DNA of 64,000 bases from Cryptomeria japonica (GCF_030272615.1 NC_081406.1:267786520-267850519); one strand, 5' to 3'; shown: positions 9,371 through 21,606, counted from the first letter of the stretch. Notes: generated by a model from the sequence alone, not told the origin. Numbers and translations are program-made.

Positions 9371-12000
9371 TATCATGTTATTAGGGTTAGAAAACTCTGT
9401 AATATTTTCTTTTGAATACATTTATACATAAGCATGCAGTTTTTTTTTTTAACAACAGTATATAGATCTATAATATTTTGTTTGTTTTAACAGTGAAACA
9501 AAATAGGTTTTCTACATCATATTCTTTTGTGGATGGGTTAATTTCTCTTATGTAAAAAAAAATCAGAAAATGATTAAATGACAAATTTTAATAGCATTTA
9601 AACTTTGCAAGAAAATACTTAATAAAACATATTGCATTTCTTTCCTTTTCATTTCCAAAAATCAGAAAATGAATAAATGACAGAATTTAACAGCATTTAA
9701 ACTTTGCAAGAAAATATTTATTAAGACATATTGCATTTCTTTTCTTTTCTTAATTTTGCAAAAATAAACAGAATACAGAATTCATTATGAAACAGAATTA
9801 AATATATTTACAATAGTATTATAGAATTCAGAATTTAATAAAATGCACTTTTCTCATAGTATATTCAAATACAAAATCAACTTTTACAATGGATGCTCTT
9901 CTTTTTCAAAAGTAAATACAATATGTAGCTTTTCATTTACATTTCTGCAACTAAAATATAGTATCCCTTTTTCTGATTCTTTTTCTGCAAATCATGTACC
10001 AAACCAACAACTTCTATCTTGTCTGTTTTCTTTTCTTTTCTTTCCAAGCAACCCTGCAAATAAATCCTAAGGCTATGACCATGGAGTGCTCACCTCCCAG
10101 CCTAGGCTTACTAGAAGCCACCCCCAAGCTTGGAGAACCAAGCCCTAGACAAGTTACACACTTGCAAATACAACAAGCAAGGGAACAACACACAAGAACA
10201 CTTTCCCACCAAGGCTACACTTCACCACAAAATGTGATGATTTTACATGGGTGGTAGTGGACCAAATACCCTAAGGGGACTGCAAGAATGGTAGATCACA
10301 ATGCCACCTCATGGAAAACAAAGATATATCATAAATTCATTAACCCCACATCCTTATGCCCCCCAAGGCATTCATGCCATACTTTCCCTCCTTATGACCC
10401 CCAAATGCATAAACCAGGCCATGCAACAAGGGTCACATATACACCCCTTGAGATCACTCTCATAATGAGAGCCTCTCACTCGAGGGCTATCAAACTTCTA
10501 CCACCCACAAGACCATTCTACTCTCCCAAGAGTAGAAGGCCTTGGTTACTCCCAAAACACAGAAAATGCATACAATAAAATAAAAGACAGATTGCATAAT
10601 AATAATTCTCACAAAAGAAATTACAAGCGAATAACTTTCACATACAACCAAACTTTCCAACATAGACATGCAATGTAAAAAACAAAGAGATGAACCAACC
10701 TTCAATTTGCCCAAAGGTATGCTAGAACTAGTTTGAGGATCAGCAGCCCAAATCCACAATCCTTCCTTCTACACTTAGCCAAATTTCAAAATCCAAAACT
10801 AACCTTCTTTCAAAATTGCATGATCTCCAAAAATGGAGAGTGGGTGATTACCCACAAAATCTCTCATCCTTGCCTAAAAAGACCTCAGTGAGAGTTCTCC
10901 CAGGTTTCTAAAACTGAACAAGGAAAAAGAAAAGAAAGTGGGAAAAAAGATCTCACATGAAAAAGGAAGGTTATCTAACCTAGATGATACCTTCTAAATT
11001 TGAATTTTCGCACATCTTAGAAAACCCACTTTTTGGGGTGACTAAACAGTCACATGGGAGTAGACACATGCCTAAAAACACTCCTAACCCATAGGTATAC
11101 CTTATGGACTTTAGGAAACACCTTTAAACTACCCCTAGGAGTCCATTTGACCCCTTATAAACCCATCTGAAGTTAACTTTCGGGTCAAATCTGAGTTGAC
11201 CATTCCAAAGACTTTCTACCCAAGGAAATTTTAGAACCACATTCAAATGTTTGAAAAAAAGCTATAGTTGAACAACTCCCTCCAAGAGACAAGTCAAAAA
11301 TCAAGACATAAATCAACACGTGTCAAGTGACACAATAAAATACATTACAAAATTTACACATGAAATTTGTCTCTTGTTGGATTTACACAAATTTATAAAT
11401 TCAATTTAACACACATGCAACATTTACTTTCACAAATAAAATACAATACACACGGGGTGTTGTCTCTCCAAATAGACAACCCCTGGCTTCACGAACGTAC
11501 ATGGGTCTAGGTTTTGTTCTCCATAATGTTTCCATGGTCACATGGATAATTTTCCTACGCATCTCAATTACACATTAGTAATTCCAATTAACCTCATATA
11601 ATATTAAACACATGAACAAGAATACACATCAAACACTTTGCATACAAATTTACATTTTAAAAAATTGATATATCTTATATCCAAATAAATCCACATAAGC
11701 AATTATCATAATCCTCATAATTTTGATCCATACATAAAACATGCATCCTATTTCTATCATCATAGTAAAGTCTTGCAATTCCAATAATGACATACATCAT
11801 CACAAAGTTATCCTATTCTAGAATCATATAGAGTTCTATATCTATAATGCATAGAAATGAAGCATCAATATACATGAATGTTATCCAAATCATGGAATCA
11901 TATAAGTTCTAAATCCATAATGCATAAAAATTAAAGCATCCATAATTGTCTCAACATGAAAAAAATTGAAATGCTAGGATGAGTCGGGGTAGGGCCTCAC

Positions 12001-12016
12001 ACCCTCCCCCTCTAGG
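12001..12016 (-). other. Gypsy-A polypurine tract
   Basis: On the minus strand CTAGAGGGGGAGGG leads directly into the LTR start TGTGAGGCCC, 14 bases after the chromodomain stop codon at 12030-12032. Confidence 0.8.
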
Positions 12017-12029
12017 CATGAACTTCCTC

Positions 12030-13390
12030 CTAGAGTTCATCAAAAAGGTGGGGGTACTGTGATCTCATACACATTGCGTCCTCCCATGAAGTCGTAACCT
12101 CATCGTAGAAATCCCACTAGACCTTAACCTAGTCCAGCTCTCGACCTCGAAGGGCCAGCATCTGAGTACCAAAATGCGAATGGGCTCCAAAGCTAGTTGT
12201 TTTTCTGACTCCACCTACAAGGCATCCCAATCTAAAATGTGAGACTCATCATAGACATACTTTCTCAAGACTGATACATGAAACACATCGTGGATGCTTG
12301 ACAAGCTAGGTGGCAATGCTAAATGATAGGCAACTGGTCCTATCCTCTCAAGGATCTCAAATGGTCCTACAAAGTGAGGTGCAAGCTTAGAACCCTTTCC
12401 ATAATGGATTGGACTCTTATGCGGTCTCACTCTCAAAAAGACTCTGTCTCCAACCAAGTAGCTACAATCTATCCTCTTCACATCTGCATACTTCTTCTGT
12501 CTATCTTGTGCCTCTTTAAGACGTTGCCTAATCAAATCCACCTGCTACTCCATATCCCAAACTATCTCAGGACCAATAGCAACTCTGTCCTCTATGCGGT
12601 CCCAACTCAATGGTGTCCTACAAGGCCTACCATATAATGCCTGATAGGGTGGCATCCCCAACGAAGTGTGATGCCCATTGTTATAGGAAAACTCCACTAA
12701 GGGAAGGTACTCTTCCCATCTGGTCTGATGATCCATGACGTACATACGAAGCATATCCTCTAACACCTGGTTAACCCTCTTTGTCTGACCAGCCATTTCT
12801 GGATGATAGGCTGTACTAAAGTTGAGCTTAGTGCCCATAGCTGCCTGTAATGCCTTCCAAAAAGAAGAAGTGAAGAGGGAATCCCTATCAGAAATAATCT
12901 TGCGTGGAATGCCATGAAGTATGACAATGTCTTGTAAGAACACCTGTACTACTGCTGGTGCTATGAAGGTAGTCCGAACTAGTGAAAAGTGGGCCACTTT
13001 GGTCAACTTGTCAACTGTCACCAAGATGACATCATGGCGACGAGATGACATAGGGAGACCAATGATGAAATCCATGGATATAGTATCCCACTTCCACTCT
13101 GGTATAGCATGAGACTGGAGCAACCCACCTAGATGGTGGTGCTTCGCCTTGACTCTCTGACACTCGAGGCATCGGGCTAATAACTCAGCAATGAGTTACC
13201 GCATTCCTAGCTAATGATATAACTATCTCAGGTCAGCATGCATCTTCTTAACTCCAGGATGTGCTGCATAAGGAGCTCTATGACCTCCATGACAATGAAC
13301 TCTCACAATCCCTTGGAAGAAGGTACATAGATGCACCCTCTATGGCATAATAGTCCATTGGACTCCAAGGAATAATCCACGTATTTCCCT
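12030..13390 (-). pseudogene. Gypsy-A integrase with chromodomain tail
   Basis: Zinc-site region near 13390-13130 (H-P-G-V-K-K-M-H, then C-L-E-C-Q). The catalytic core is open at 12545-13123: D in S-M-D-F-I-I-G-L-P, D in I-S-D-R-D-S-L-F. The third acidic position, normally the E of G-Q-T-E-R-V-N, is K here (codon at 12779-12781), a single G-to-A change that should abolish strand transfer. The C-terminal domain is open at 12215-12541 with G-P-F-E-I-L and H-D-V-F-H-V-S-x-L-R-K-Y. In another frame, 12030-12160 reads W-D-F-Y-D-E-V-T-T-S-W-E, a chromodomain remnant, then R-S-Q-Y-P-H-L-F and a stop. The chromodomain would guide insertion to marked chromatin. Confidence 0.87.
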
Positions 13391-13499
13391 TCTAGAGTTT
13401 CCTAAGATCGTATCACCTGACAAACCTCTAAATACCATCCATCCTCTGGCAACTGCTGCAATATCCAATCTCTCAAATCTGTGCCCATAGATAAGGTCT

Positions 13500-14021
13500 A
13501 TACCTCATGACGTCTCCTACTCAAAGCATCTGCAACTACGTTTTCTTTCCCTTTGATGTAGTGAACATCAAAATCATACTCGCACAAGAACTCCATCCAT
13601 CTCCTCTGACATGCATTAAGGTTCGGCTGAGTGAATATGTATTAAAGGCTCTGATGGTCTAAATGAAGCTCAAAATGATGACCCAAAAGGAAGTATCTCC
13701 ACCTAACAAGTGCATGCACTACTGCTGCAAGCTCAAGATCATGAGTAGGGTAGTTAAGCTCACGAGTCTTAAGTTTCCTAGACTCAAAAGCTATAGCCTA
13801 CCATCCTACATAAGGACTGCTCCTAAACCCTCTAGGGAAGCATCTATGCAAACCATGAAGTCAGCTGAGGGATCTGGTACTACAAGGATAGGTGCACTAG
13901 TAAGTGCATTTTTGAGTTCCTGAAAGGCCCTCTCGCACTTCTCTATCCACTCAAATTTCTTCCCTTTATGTTGAAGAGAAGTAATAGGATGTGCAACTCT
14001 AGAGAATCCCTTAACAAAGCA
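13500..14021 (-). pseudogene. Gypsy-A RNase H, degraded
   Basis: The stretch between RT and integrase. On the minus strand it ends with [12 protein letters not shown], then V-A-D-A-L-S-R-R, the usual C-terminal signature of gypsy RNase H (near 13520-13590). The rest is broken by frameshifts and stops. It would remove RNA from the RNA:DNA hybrid during cDNA synthesis. Confidence 0.75.
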
Positions 14022-14825
14022 TCAGTAATAACCTGCTAAGCCCATGAAGCTCTTGACCTCTGTCACACTGGTTGGCGCTGGCCAATCCATAATAGCTCTG
14101 ATCTTGGATGGGTCTACTGAGATCACATTATTGGAAATAACGTGCCCAAGGTACTTGACCTCAGAATGAAAGAAAGCACACTTTAACAAATTGCCATACA
14201 ACTGATTGTCCCTCAAACACTGCAAAACTTGTGTCAGGTGCTCCTCAAGTTCCTTCTCATTCTGAGAATATATTAATATGTCATCGAGGAACACGATCAC
14301 AAAATGGTTGAGAAATGTGCAAAATACCCCATTCATGAGGCTCATAAAAATAGCTGGAGCATTTGTAAGACCGAATGGAACCATGGTGAACTTATAGTGG
14401 CCATATCTAGTGCGAAATGTGGTCTTGTGGATATTGCTTTCCACTGTTCTTAACTGATCGTATCCTAACTTCAGATCAATTTTGGAAAATACTTTGGCAC
14501 CCTGAAGTTGGTTGAATAAATCATCAATCCTGGGCAAGGGATATCGGTTCTTGATGGTTACTTTGTTCAACTGACGATAATCCATGCATAACCGAAGAGA
14601 TCCATCATTTTTCTTCACGAAGATGACTGGTGCACCCCAAGGGGATATGCTAGGACGAATGTGACCCTTCTCTAGGAGTTCCTCAAGCTGCATCTTGAGC
14701 TCATTAAGCTCATTTGTGGTCATCCTATAAGGTTCTCTTGAAACTACCTCAACTCCTGGTACAAGGTCTATATGAAAGTCAATCTCTCTTCGGGGTGGCA
14801 TTCTAGGTAGCTCTGAAGGAAACAC
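14022..14825 (-). CDS. Gypsy-A reverse transcriptase (open segment of a broken pol)
   Basis: The 267-codon open segment covers most of the gypsy RT: E-L-K[15 protein letters not shown] at the front, [25 protein letters not shown], and an intact F-L-D-D-I-L-I-Y active site near 14270-14295, then K-C-A-F-F and Y-L-G-H-V-I. No active-site residue is visibly lost. It is one piece of a longer polyprotein rather than a free gene; the upstream join to protease crosses stops. Confidence 0.9.
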   Translation of the reverse strand: MFPSELPRMPPRREIDFHIDLVPGVEVVSREPYRMTTNELNELKMQLEELLEKGHIRPSISPWGAPVIFVKKNDGSLRLCMDYRQLNKVTIKNRYPLPRIDDLFNQLQGAKVFSKIDLKLGYDQLRTVESNIHKTTFRTRYGHYKFTMVPFGLTNAPAIFMSLMNGVFCTFLNHFVIVFLDDILIYSQNEKELEEHLTQVLQCLRDNQLYGNLLKCAFFHSEVKYLGHVISNNVISVDPSKIRAIMDWPAPTSVTEVKSFMGLAGYY

Positions 14826-14927
14826 GTCTGAATATCCCTTAAGGATAGGATGGTCGTCAATCGATGTTTCCTTTTTGTCCTCTTCCTCTCTATCACTGAT
14901 GGTGATGGCAAATAGCTGACATCCTTT

Positions 14928-15335
14928 TCACATTCTCCGCTTAAGCTGCATTGCGGAAATCATACGAAGAGACACGGGTCTCTGAATCCTAGTGATTACT
15001 ATGGGCAAACCCTGATCATCTTCCCACTCGATTTCTTTCCAGCGGTAATCCATCTTGGCTCTGTGGGCATAAAGCCAATCCATGCCAAGTACAATGCCAT
15101 ATGATCCAAGTGGTGTAACTCTAAGGTCTACTAAGGTGGTGGTATTGCCAATCTGAAGCTGACATGCCCTAACCTTTGATTCCATTGACATTCTAGCCCC
15201 TGAAGCTAACTCCACTTCCCAATTGACACCTTGTCTAACTGCTGCTAGCTCGCAACACTCCACAACCAATGACGATCTAAAGGAGTCAGTAGCTTCTGAA
15301 TCAAATAATATAGATACACTGCTACCTCTGATCAT
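14928..15335 (-). pseudogene. Gypsy-A protease, active site mutated
   Basis: A retropepsin fold is recognisable: I-L-F-D-S near the start, then Y-G-I-V-L-G-M-D-W-L at about residue 80. The catalytic triad position, D-S-G in the family, reads D-S-E (about 15293-15307, a GGA-to-GAA type change), so activity is expected to be lost. A stop separates it from the gag side near 15360. Confidence 0.85.
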
Positions 15336-15339
15336 ACCT

Positions 15340-16789
15340 ACAACCTCAATAAACGTGGCCTAATGCTCTACTTGGTGGTTGTCAACTACTGTGAAGACTC
15401 TATGGGACCTGCCCATATCTCCAACTGTAGGCTCTAATGCTGCCATTCTCTGATTCCCTGCCATCTGACCCTGAGGACACTCTCTCACCATGTGCCCCAT
15501 GGCTCCACATGTGAAACAAGCACCGCATGCCTGAAACTGAACACCCTGAGGCCTAGAGAAAGACTATCCCCCTATCCTACTAGAACCACTGTACCCACCC
15601 TTGGAGGAATGCCGAGTCCTCGCCGAAGGTGTGTAAGGAACCTGAGATCGCTGATCTCACCTCGGACCCTGAGACTGCCACTGCTTGGGCTTTGTGCCCT
15701 GCTGACTTTGCAGAGGCCTCTACCTCTGCTTCTACTATGACTGTTGCAGAGGAGGGGGTTTGGAGAACCCCGATGTGTGTTTGTTATTACCCTTCTAATG
15801 GGCTTTCTGAAATCCAAATGTCTGGGGTATAGGGTTTCAGTTCTGGAACCGATCCCTTGTATCTTGTGGCCTGACCTAAATCTCCTTTGCTATCAAGGCC
15901 TTCTCCACAACAAACCAAAGGCTCTCTGGAGTGGACATCCTTACTGGTCTTGCTATGCCAGCATTCAGCCCTCTGATGAAACAGTTGACGAGAAGCTTCT
16001 CATCTTTCAAGTATTCCACGTAGGGCAAGAGCTTGAAGAACTTGCTCTCGTACTGGGTCACTGAGAGACCCTTTTGATGGAGGTCATGGAACTCATCTAT
16101 CCTACGTTGTCTGTAATATGTTGTCTGTAATGTTCTGACAAGTACCTCTCCCTGAACCTCTCTGTAAAAATCTCCCATGTGAGAGTATCAGCAACTAAAC
16201 CACACTTGTATTCCTCCTGTCTCCACCATGTGGTGGTCATTCCTCTCAATAGGTGGACTGCTACATGTGCCTTTAGATTTCTCTTATAAGAGTGCAATGC
16301 AAAGCACCTATCCAGGCTCAAAAGCCAAGCCTCAACTTCTACCCCATCGGTAGATCCCCCAAAAGATGGTGGCTGGAGGTGCATAACCTCTCTGATTAGA
16401 TCCCCTGGATCCCAACATGATCTCTCATAATACACTGGCTCTGCCACTGGAGGTGGTCCTGGTAGATGCACAGACTCAGGCTCATGCCCAGCTTGACTCT
16501 CTATGGGATTAGGAGGTGGACTCCTACTCCGTTCCCTATCTGCCGATCTATGGCTCCCTGAGTTCTGGTTTTCAACATGATGATCCCCTGTTGGAAGCCT
16601 ATCCTGGACTATTCCTATCAGGTTCTAGAGTGCCTCTAGGATGTCTCAGTTTGGGTCAATCGACTATTTGGGAGGAGCCTCTGGGTTCCCTTTCGGAAGC
16701 GATTCCTCCCTATCGACCTCTTTGCGTGCCATGCGTACACACCTAGGACCCCTTCCACGCTTGCGAGCTTGTCGCGTAGTCGGAGGCAT
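15340..16789 (-). pseudogene. Gypsy-A gag, broken
   Basis: ATG at 16789 opens M-P-P-T-T-R-Q-A-R-K-R, a basic start typical of this family, 160 bases inside the primer site. The gag core lies at 16097-16471 (W-L-L-S-L-D-R-C-F, T-T-T-W-W) and continues in another frame at 15876-16178 (T-Q-Y-E-S-K-F, F-I-R-G-L). A CCHC knuckle, C-F-T-C-G-A-M-G-H-M-V-R-E-C, is at about 15478-15525. At least two frameshifts and several stops interrupt it. Gag would form the particle and bind RNA. Confidence 0.82.
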
Positions 16790-16946
16790 CCTTATGAGAA
16801 AATAAAATAAAATTAATAAAATAAATAAATTTTTGGGAAATATTTAATTAATTAATTAAAATTAAATATCATAAAAATTAATATAATATAATTAATTAAA
16901 TAATTAAAGCGAAACGTAATGGAGAAAGGTTCGTAGTGTTGGAAAC

Positions 16947-16962
16947 CTTGCTTTGATACCAA
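16947..16962 (-). other. Gypsy-A primer-binding site (initiator-Met tRNA type)
   Basis: On the minus strand TGGTATCAAAGCAAGG lies two bases inside the LTR edge at 16965. It closely matches the 3' end complement of plant initiator-Met tRNA. Confidence 0.85.
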
Positions 16963-16964
16963 AA

Positions 16965-17771
16965 TGTCATGCCCAAACTTTTGGGCACAAACGGAATAAT
17001 TTTTTTTTTTTAAATAACAACCTAATAACATTAAATTTGCTAATTTGAAAAGCAATAACAAGTTTTGTCTTAACTATGTTTGATTTAATCTAACATCAAA
17101 ATCAAGTAAGCGAACATAATTTGAATTAAATGCGGAATACTAAAAGAATTTATTTATTATCTCATCAATTTCAATCAATATGTTAATTTAACCAAAAATC
17201 TCTAAATTAATTGACAAAGATAATATTAATCTCCAATCACCATTAATTTCTTTTAAGAACTAAATAAATTAGTCCTAGCACTTAGATTATTAATGCCTAT
17301 ATTTTATTTTAACATTAATTAAAATGTGGTTGAACAACTTTGACTAATGGGTCAATTAAATCCATAATGAAAATTTCTCTATAAAATTTAGCCTGGAATA
17401 GCCTAAATTTAGGTGGACTAAATAATCCCTTAATGCCAAAATAACTTATAAAGTTATTATAAGTTCCTAAGAAATTTATCTCCAAATTAATTACAATTTT
17501 AAAAAAAAATCATATTTAATGTGTATATAATCGGTTATAAAATATGAATGTTTAACTAAAATAATTAACCTAAGGTTAGATTAATACATTCATACAATTA
17601 ACTATATATATGTTTATTTATTTATTAAACATAGATCTTTACACATGGGGATACTTATTTTCTAAATAACATTAATATAACAATACCCATTTAACCTAAT
17701 TAATTTATTATAAAAATACCCCTCTCAACTCTATTTCTTCTTCCATCTAAATGCCTTGCCCTAACCCTATT
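16965..17771 (-). repeat. Gypsy-A 5' LTR, truncated at 17771
   Basis: Matches 7985-8793 with about 3% differences, starting TGTCATGCCCAAACTTTTGG. Similarity ends after CCTAACCCTATTTT, where Copia-B coding sequence begins; about 3.2 kb of LTR expected from the other copy is missing. Promoter and start site for Gypsy-A would be in the lost part or in this copy's remainder. Confidence 0.9.
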
Positions 17772-17822
17772 TTCATTCTTTTCTCCAAACTAGTTCTTCA
17801 TTCTTTTTCTCCAAACTAGTTC
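17772..17822. repeat. 25-bp tandem duplication at the Gypsy-A / Copia-B junction
   Basis: TTCATTCTTTTCTCCAAACTAG at 17772 recurs at 17797 with one extra T. The copies sit exactly at the boundary between the truncated LTR and Copia-B coding sequence. Confidence 0.9.
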
Positions 17823-18680
17823 CCTATGAGACTTCAGGATATTCATCCACTCAAACATCAACACTCTCAATAATTCTCCGTGTCTGGTTGTTAAAACACT
17901 TGTAGGTTTTACTCTTGATGGAATAACCAAAAAATTTCCCTTCATCACTTTTAGCCTCAAATTTGCTGACATAATCACCTCTCTTAATAAAACATTTGCT
18001 TCAAAATATCTTGAAATAACTAACATCAGGTGATCCTTCATACCAGTATTCATAAGGAGTCTTGTCCTTGCCTCATTTTACCAGAACCCAGTTTCTTTGT
18101 GTAGATAGTTGTGCTGACATCTTCTCGCCAGAAAGTTTTCACTACACCTCCTTGTATCAACATCATCCTAGAAGCTTCAACAACTGACCAGTTGTTCCTC
18201 TTTGCGATACCATTCTACTGTGGTGTTCTTGGTGTAGAAAGCTACCATTTGATAGCATGTTCTTCACAATATCTAGTGAATTCCTCAGAAGTAAATTCAC
18301 CACCTTGATCAATCCTCAAACATTTTATCTTTTTTCCACTCTCCTTCTCAGCTAAGGCCTTGAATGCCTTGAACTTAAAAAAATATTCAGTCTTATCCTT
18401 CAAGAATGTGACCCACATCATCCTTTTGCAATCATCAGTGAAGATCATAAAGTATCTGTCACCTTGAATACTTTTTGTCCTTATTGGTCCACAAAGATAT
18501 GCATGAACCGAATCTAACTTATGCTCTACTGAAAAAGATTTGCTCTTGAAAGTTGAGGATGTCATCTTTCCCAACTGACATTCCTTACAAAGAGAATTAA
18601 CCGGTTTGTCCAACTAAGGAAAACCTCTCATCGTCTTGGACTTACTCACTTTAACAATGTTATCAAAGTTTATATGAAAA
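17790..18680 (-). pseudogene. Copia-B integrase, first catalytic Asp lost
   Basis: Open stretches at 18242-18613 and 17790-18053. The core shows C-K-E-C-Q-L-G-K from the zinc site, L-R-I-D-Q-G-G-E-F with the second catalytic Asp, and the following region ending in the linker. The first catalytic site, normally V-H-T-D-L-C-G-P, reads V-H-A-Y-L-C-G-P (about 18490-18510), replacing Asp with Tyr. The zinc-site histidine region near 18680 is damaged. Non-functional. Confidence 0.83.
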
Positions 18681-18809
18681 AATCTCCTATGTCAAATCCA
18701 ACTATTATCTATCTTTGCAATTAAACAGTTGTTGACTTTAGGATTAAGGTGAAATAGGTTACCTTTATTTTGCTTCCCAATTGCAATCAGTTCACCTTGG
18801 CTCCCATAG

Positions 18810-20112
18810 ATTTTGCACATACCATTTTAAAAATCTAGTGGGTATTCTCTGTCATTGAGTTGTGCCACACTCAAAAGATTGTGCTTTAGACCTTCAACCC
18901 AATAGACATCATCTGCACTTCTTTTTCCATTAAGAGAAATAGATCCCTTACCTTTAACCATGTAGGGTGAGTCATTACCAAATCTAACCACTCCGCCATC
19001 AAATTCCTTCAAAGAAAGAAATTTGCTTCAATCACCGGTCATATGATATGAACAACCACTATCATTGATCCAATCACCAGAGTTGTCCATACTTGATACT
19101 AACACCTTTTGATCAGATATTTCTTCTTTAATGGCTATAAACACAATATCTTCATTAGCATCACCATCAGATTCCTCATCAGTGATACCACCATCAACAA
19201 CAATAAGATAATCTCTCTTGCCTTTACCCTTATACTTCTTCAATTTCTCTCGCTTGTGATCATTTTCACCATTAGGATAGTTAGCAGCTATATGTCTAAT
19301 ATTTAAGCATGCAAAACATTTAAAGGTAATTTAACTCTATATTTACTAGTGCCTCTAGGCAACCGCTTAGCCAACAATGCTTCAAACTCAACTAAATTGT
19401 CTTCATCATCAACTTCTCTGTTGGATCTAGATTCATAATGGTGACTGAAATCTCTACTTTTCCTCATAGATGGGTTAGAAACAGAAGCTCTAAATGCATA
19501 ATCAGATTTCTATATACTACCATCATAACCATTCAATTCAAAAGTAGTAAGCTTGCCAATGATGGATTCAAGGGTTACCTTAGTTTTGTCAATGGATTTA
19601 AGCTCCTGAATGGTTGTAACTCAGATAGAGTAGACCGGTAGAAAGGTTCTTAGTACCTTATTGATCACTGTGGCATCTTCCACTTTACCTCCTGCACTCT
19701 TAATTTCGTCGACTATCTCTTCTATCCTTTGACCATACTTCTGGATATTCTCACCTTTAGCCATCCTCATATCATCAAACTTCCCTCTTAGACTCTCTTC
19801 TTTAGTAATCTTAACATGTTCATCACCGCTATAAATCTCTTCAAGTTTTTGCCATACCTCATATGCAATCTCTAGACAATGAACATCAACATACTCTGCA
19901 TCAGACAAAGAACTGATAATAGCCTCTAATGCTTGATTGTTTTCTTGTAGTTCTTTCTTCTAATCATCACTCATAATCCTAGTAGGTGCAACATATTTAG
20001 TATTGACATGTTCCCAATACTGGCTTCCTAGACTCTTGATGTAAATTTTCATTATGTCACTCCATATCCTATAGTTCTCTCTATTAAACTTTGGACCTTC
20101 CTTCTTCATCAT
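18810..20112 (-). pseudogene. Copia-B gag and protease, broken
   Basis: Two ATG codons in a row at 20107-20112 start M-M-K-K-E-G-P-K-F-N. Gag helices are open at 19621-19908. Near 19290-19330 a one-base loss shifts the frame just before the zinc knuckle, whose last Cys is Tyr (C-F-A-C then H-I-A-A-N-Y). Protease at 19028-19243 keeps D-S-G-C-S-Y-H-M-T-G-D. The stretch before integrase is at 18827-19012 with Y-W-V-E-G-L-K-H-N-L-L-S. Confidence 0.83.
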
Positions 20113-20170
20113 GATCTGCAAGATCTGTACCTCAAGTTGTTAGGCTTAGACCTTAGAGGACTTGGAGAAC

Positions 20171-20182
20171 TCTAATACCAAT
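20171..20182 (-). other. Copia-B primer-binding site
   Basis: On the minus strand TTGGTATTAGAG directly precedes gag and follows the LTR; one base from the initiator-Met complement TTGGTATCAGAG. Confidence 0.75.
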
Positions 20183-21604
20183 TGATGGTATGATGAAAGA
20201 ATAAGAATCCGGTCAACTACTTAGAGTGGGGGGTGAATCAATAGATAGAAAAACTGATACAAACTTTCCAATCTCAAAATCAATTTCTCAAAGTAAACTT
20301 AGAACTATCAATGCAATATCACTGTCAAGATAAAAACTCTTAAGATAAACGGGTTGACTATTACAACAAATCAACAGTAAACAACTTCAAACTCATAAAC
20401 ATCCAAATGCTTTTACTTATGTAGTAAAACTTCCATTTCACAATGTTTCTGGTTATCATGACTTATCAAAGTGGATTAAGTAGTCTAAGAAAATCAATCA
20501 TAAGAACATAACTAAAAAAAATTCACCACTTGACACAATATTTTTTACGTGGAAACCCAAATGGGAAAAACAATGGTGAGATGAGACTCACAAGATGACT
20601 ATCTGAACTCTTCTGAAGTTTGCCCTGTTAGGAGCCAAACATGTTAAAGCTTTACAAAAGTCATGTTAAGAATATATCCTCTTAGGGACCACCCGGTTAA
20701 GGGATTGACTATAATGCCTTGTTAGAAGAAATACCTTGTGAGGAGTAACCTCGGTAGAGGATTTGAAAATCCAAGCTAATGGATCACCTTGTTAGAGGAT
20801 TTGAATAGCACCAAGCTTGTTAGAGCTTACCTAGTTAGGGGATTTCAACTTTGCTGTAATTTTAGAAAACAACAAGAGTTTGCTGATCTGTTTGAATATC
20901 ACTACACTTTCTTGTTCGGATCCTTTTCATTCTCCTATCTACCTTTACTCAAACTGTAGATACATCATCTGGTTCGGCAACCCCACACACAACTAAAACT
21001 TTGCCAACTCTCAAACTAAACAATTCAATGACCTTATAAACAAATCAATTTGGTCAGTAACACAACAAAAACCTAATCCTCTCATAGAGATTACAAACAA
21101 GTCAGTTCAAGTATGACCATTGTATTACATAGCAATCTCTGCACATCAATCAAGAAAACCTCAACTGCTCCTTGATCACCACTTCATCGAACTTAGTAAT
21201 TCATCACGTGCTTTGCATTACATGCAATATACTTGCTCATTCCCTAGACAAAAAATATTTCATCAATGCGCAAAAATCACTTGAGATTCTCTTCATACAA
21301 TAATCATACACTTCATAATCATTACCACTCATCATCAGATCATGAACCAATATAACCAATTCACAAAACTTAATTAGTTAGGGTTTATGAAAAACAACAG
21401 GTAGGGTTTACCAGTTCAACTCTTCAATGCATAGCAATACCGGTTCACTCCACAAACTTACCTATCAGTTACAATTTCTTCACTTAGCTCTCCCTACCGG
21501 TTCCAGAACAATATTACAAGAATATCAACAATATAATTATTGGTTAATTGACATCAGTGACAACATAACATATCATTAATGCAATCTTCATGCAAATGCC
21601 AACA
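20183..21604 (-). repeat. Copia-B 5' LTR, about 1.42 kb
   Basis: Plus reading runs TGATGGTATG to AATGCCAACA, so it has TG/CA ends. It has the family blocks: GAGTGGGGGGTGAATCAA (20224), ACGTGGAAACCCAAATGGG (20549), then the GTTARRGGATT array (20620-20850). The outer end lies against Copia-C coding sequence. Its partner LTR is not in the window. Confidence 0.85.
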
Positions 21605-21606
21605 AG

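Larger units (their letters stand above)
7985..12001 (-). repeat. Gypsy-A 3' LTR, complete, about 4.0 kb
   Basis: Left end TGTCATGCCC, right end GGGCCTCACA, so on the minus strand the LTR runs TGTGAGG to CATGACA with the expected TG/CA ends. The left 790 bp match 16965-17771. The rest is non-coding and includes dinucleotide repeats (9122-9360), three palindromic units (8921-9027), and a C-rich tract (9047-9083). The full length cannot be checked against the second copy, which is cut, so an insertion inside this LTR is possible. Confidence 0.78.
7985..17771 (-). mobile_element. Gypsy-A: Ty3/gypsy chromovirus with 4-kb LTR
   Basis: On the minus strand: 5' LTR (right, truncated), initiator-Met-type primer site, gag with CCHC knuckle, protease, RT, RNase H, integrase, chromodomain remnant, polypurine tract, 3' LTR. 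Integrase after RT and a chromodomain tail place it among chromoviruses. The first 790 bp of each LTR differ at about 3% by eye, less than the Copia-A LTR pair, which agrees with Gypsy-A having landed in Copia-A later. Protease and integrase active sites are both mutated. Confidence 0.9.
17772..21604 (-). mobile_element. Copia-B: copia element missing RT, RNase H and 3' LTR
   Basis: Minus-strand order is 5' LTR (20183-21604), primer site, gag, protease, integrase, then the sequence ends inside the integrase-RT linker at 17772. RT, RNase H, polypurine tract and 3' LTR are absent. Coding parts have multiple stops and frameshifts. It lies against the 3' end of plus-strand Copia-C at 21605, consistent with an insertion into Copia-C followed by deletion of the left side. 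Confidence 0.88.

Noticed and set aside
9132-9431. Open frames over the dinucleotide repeats
   Set aside because: They translate to Tyr-Ile and His-Thr runs caused by TA, TG and CA repeats; no start context or domain.
15492-16064. Plus-strand frames across Gypsy-A gag
   Set aside because: Shadows of minus-strand gag and protease, which have recognisable domains.
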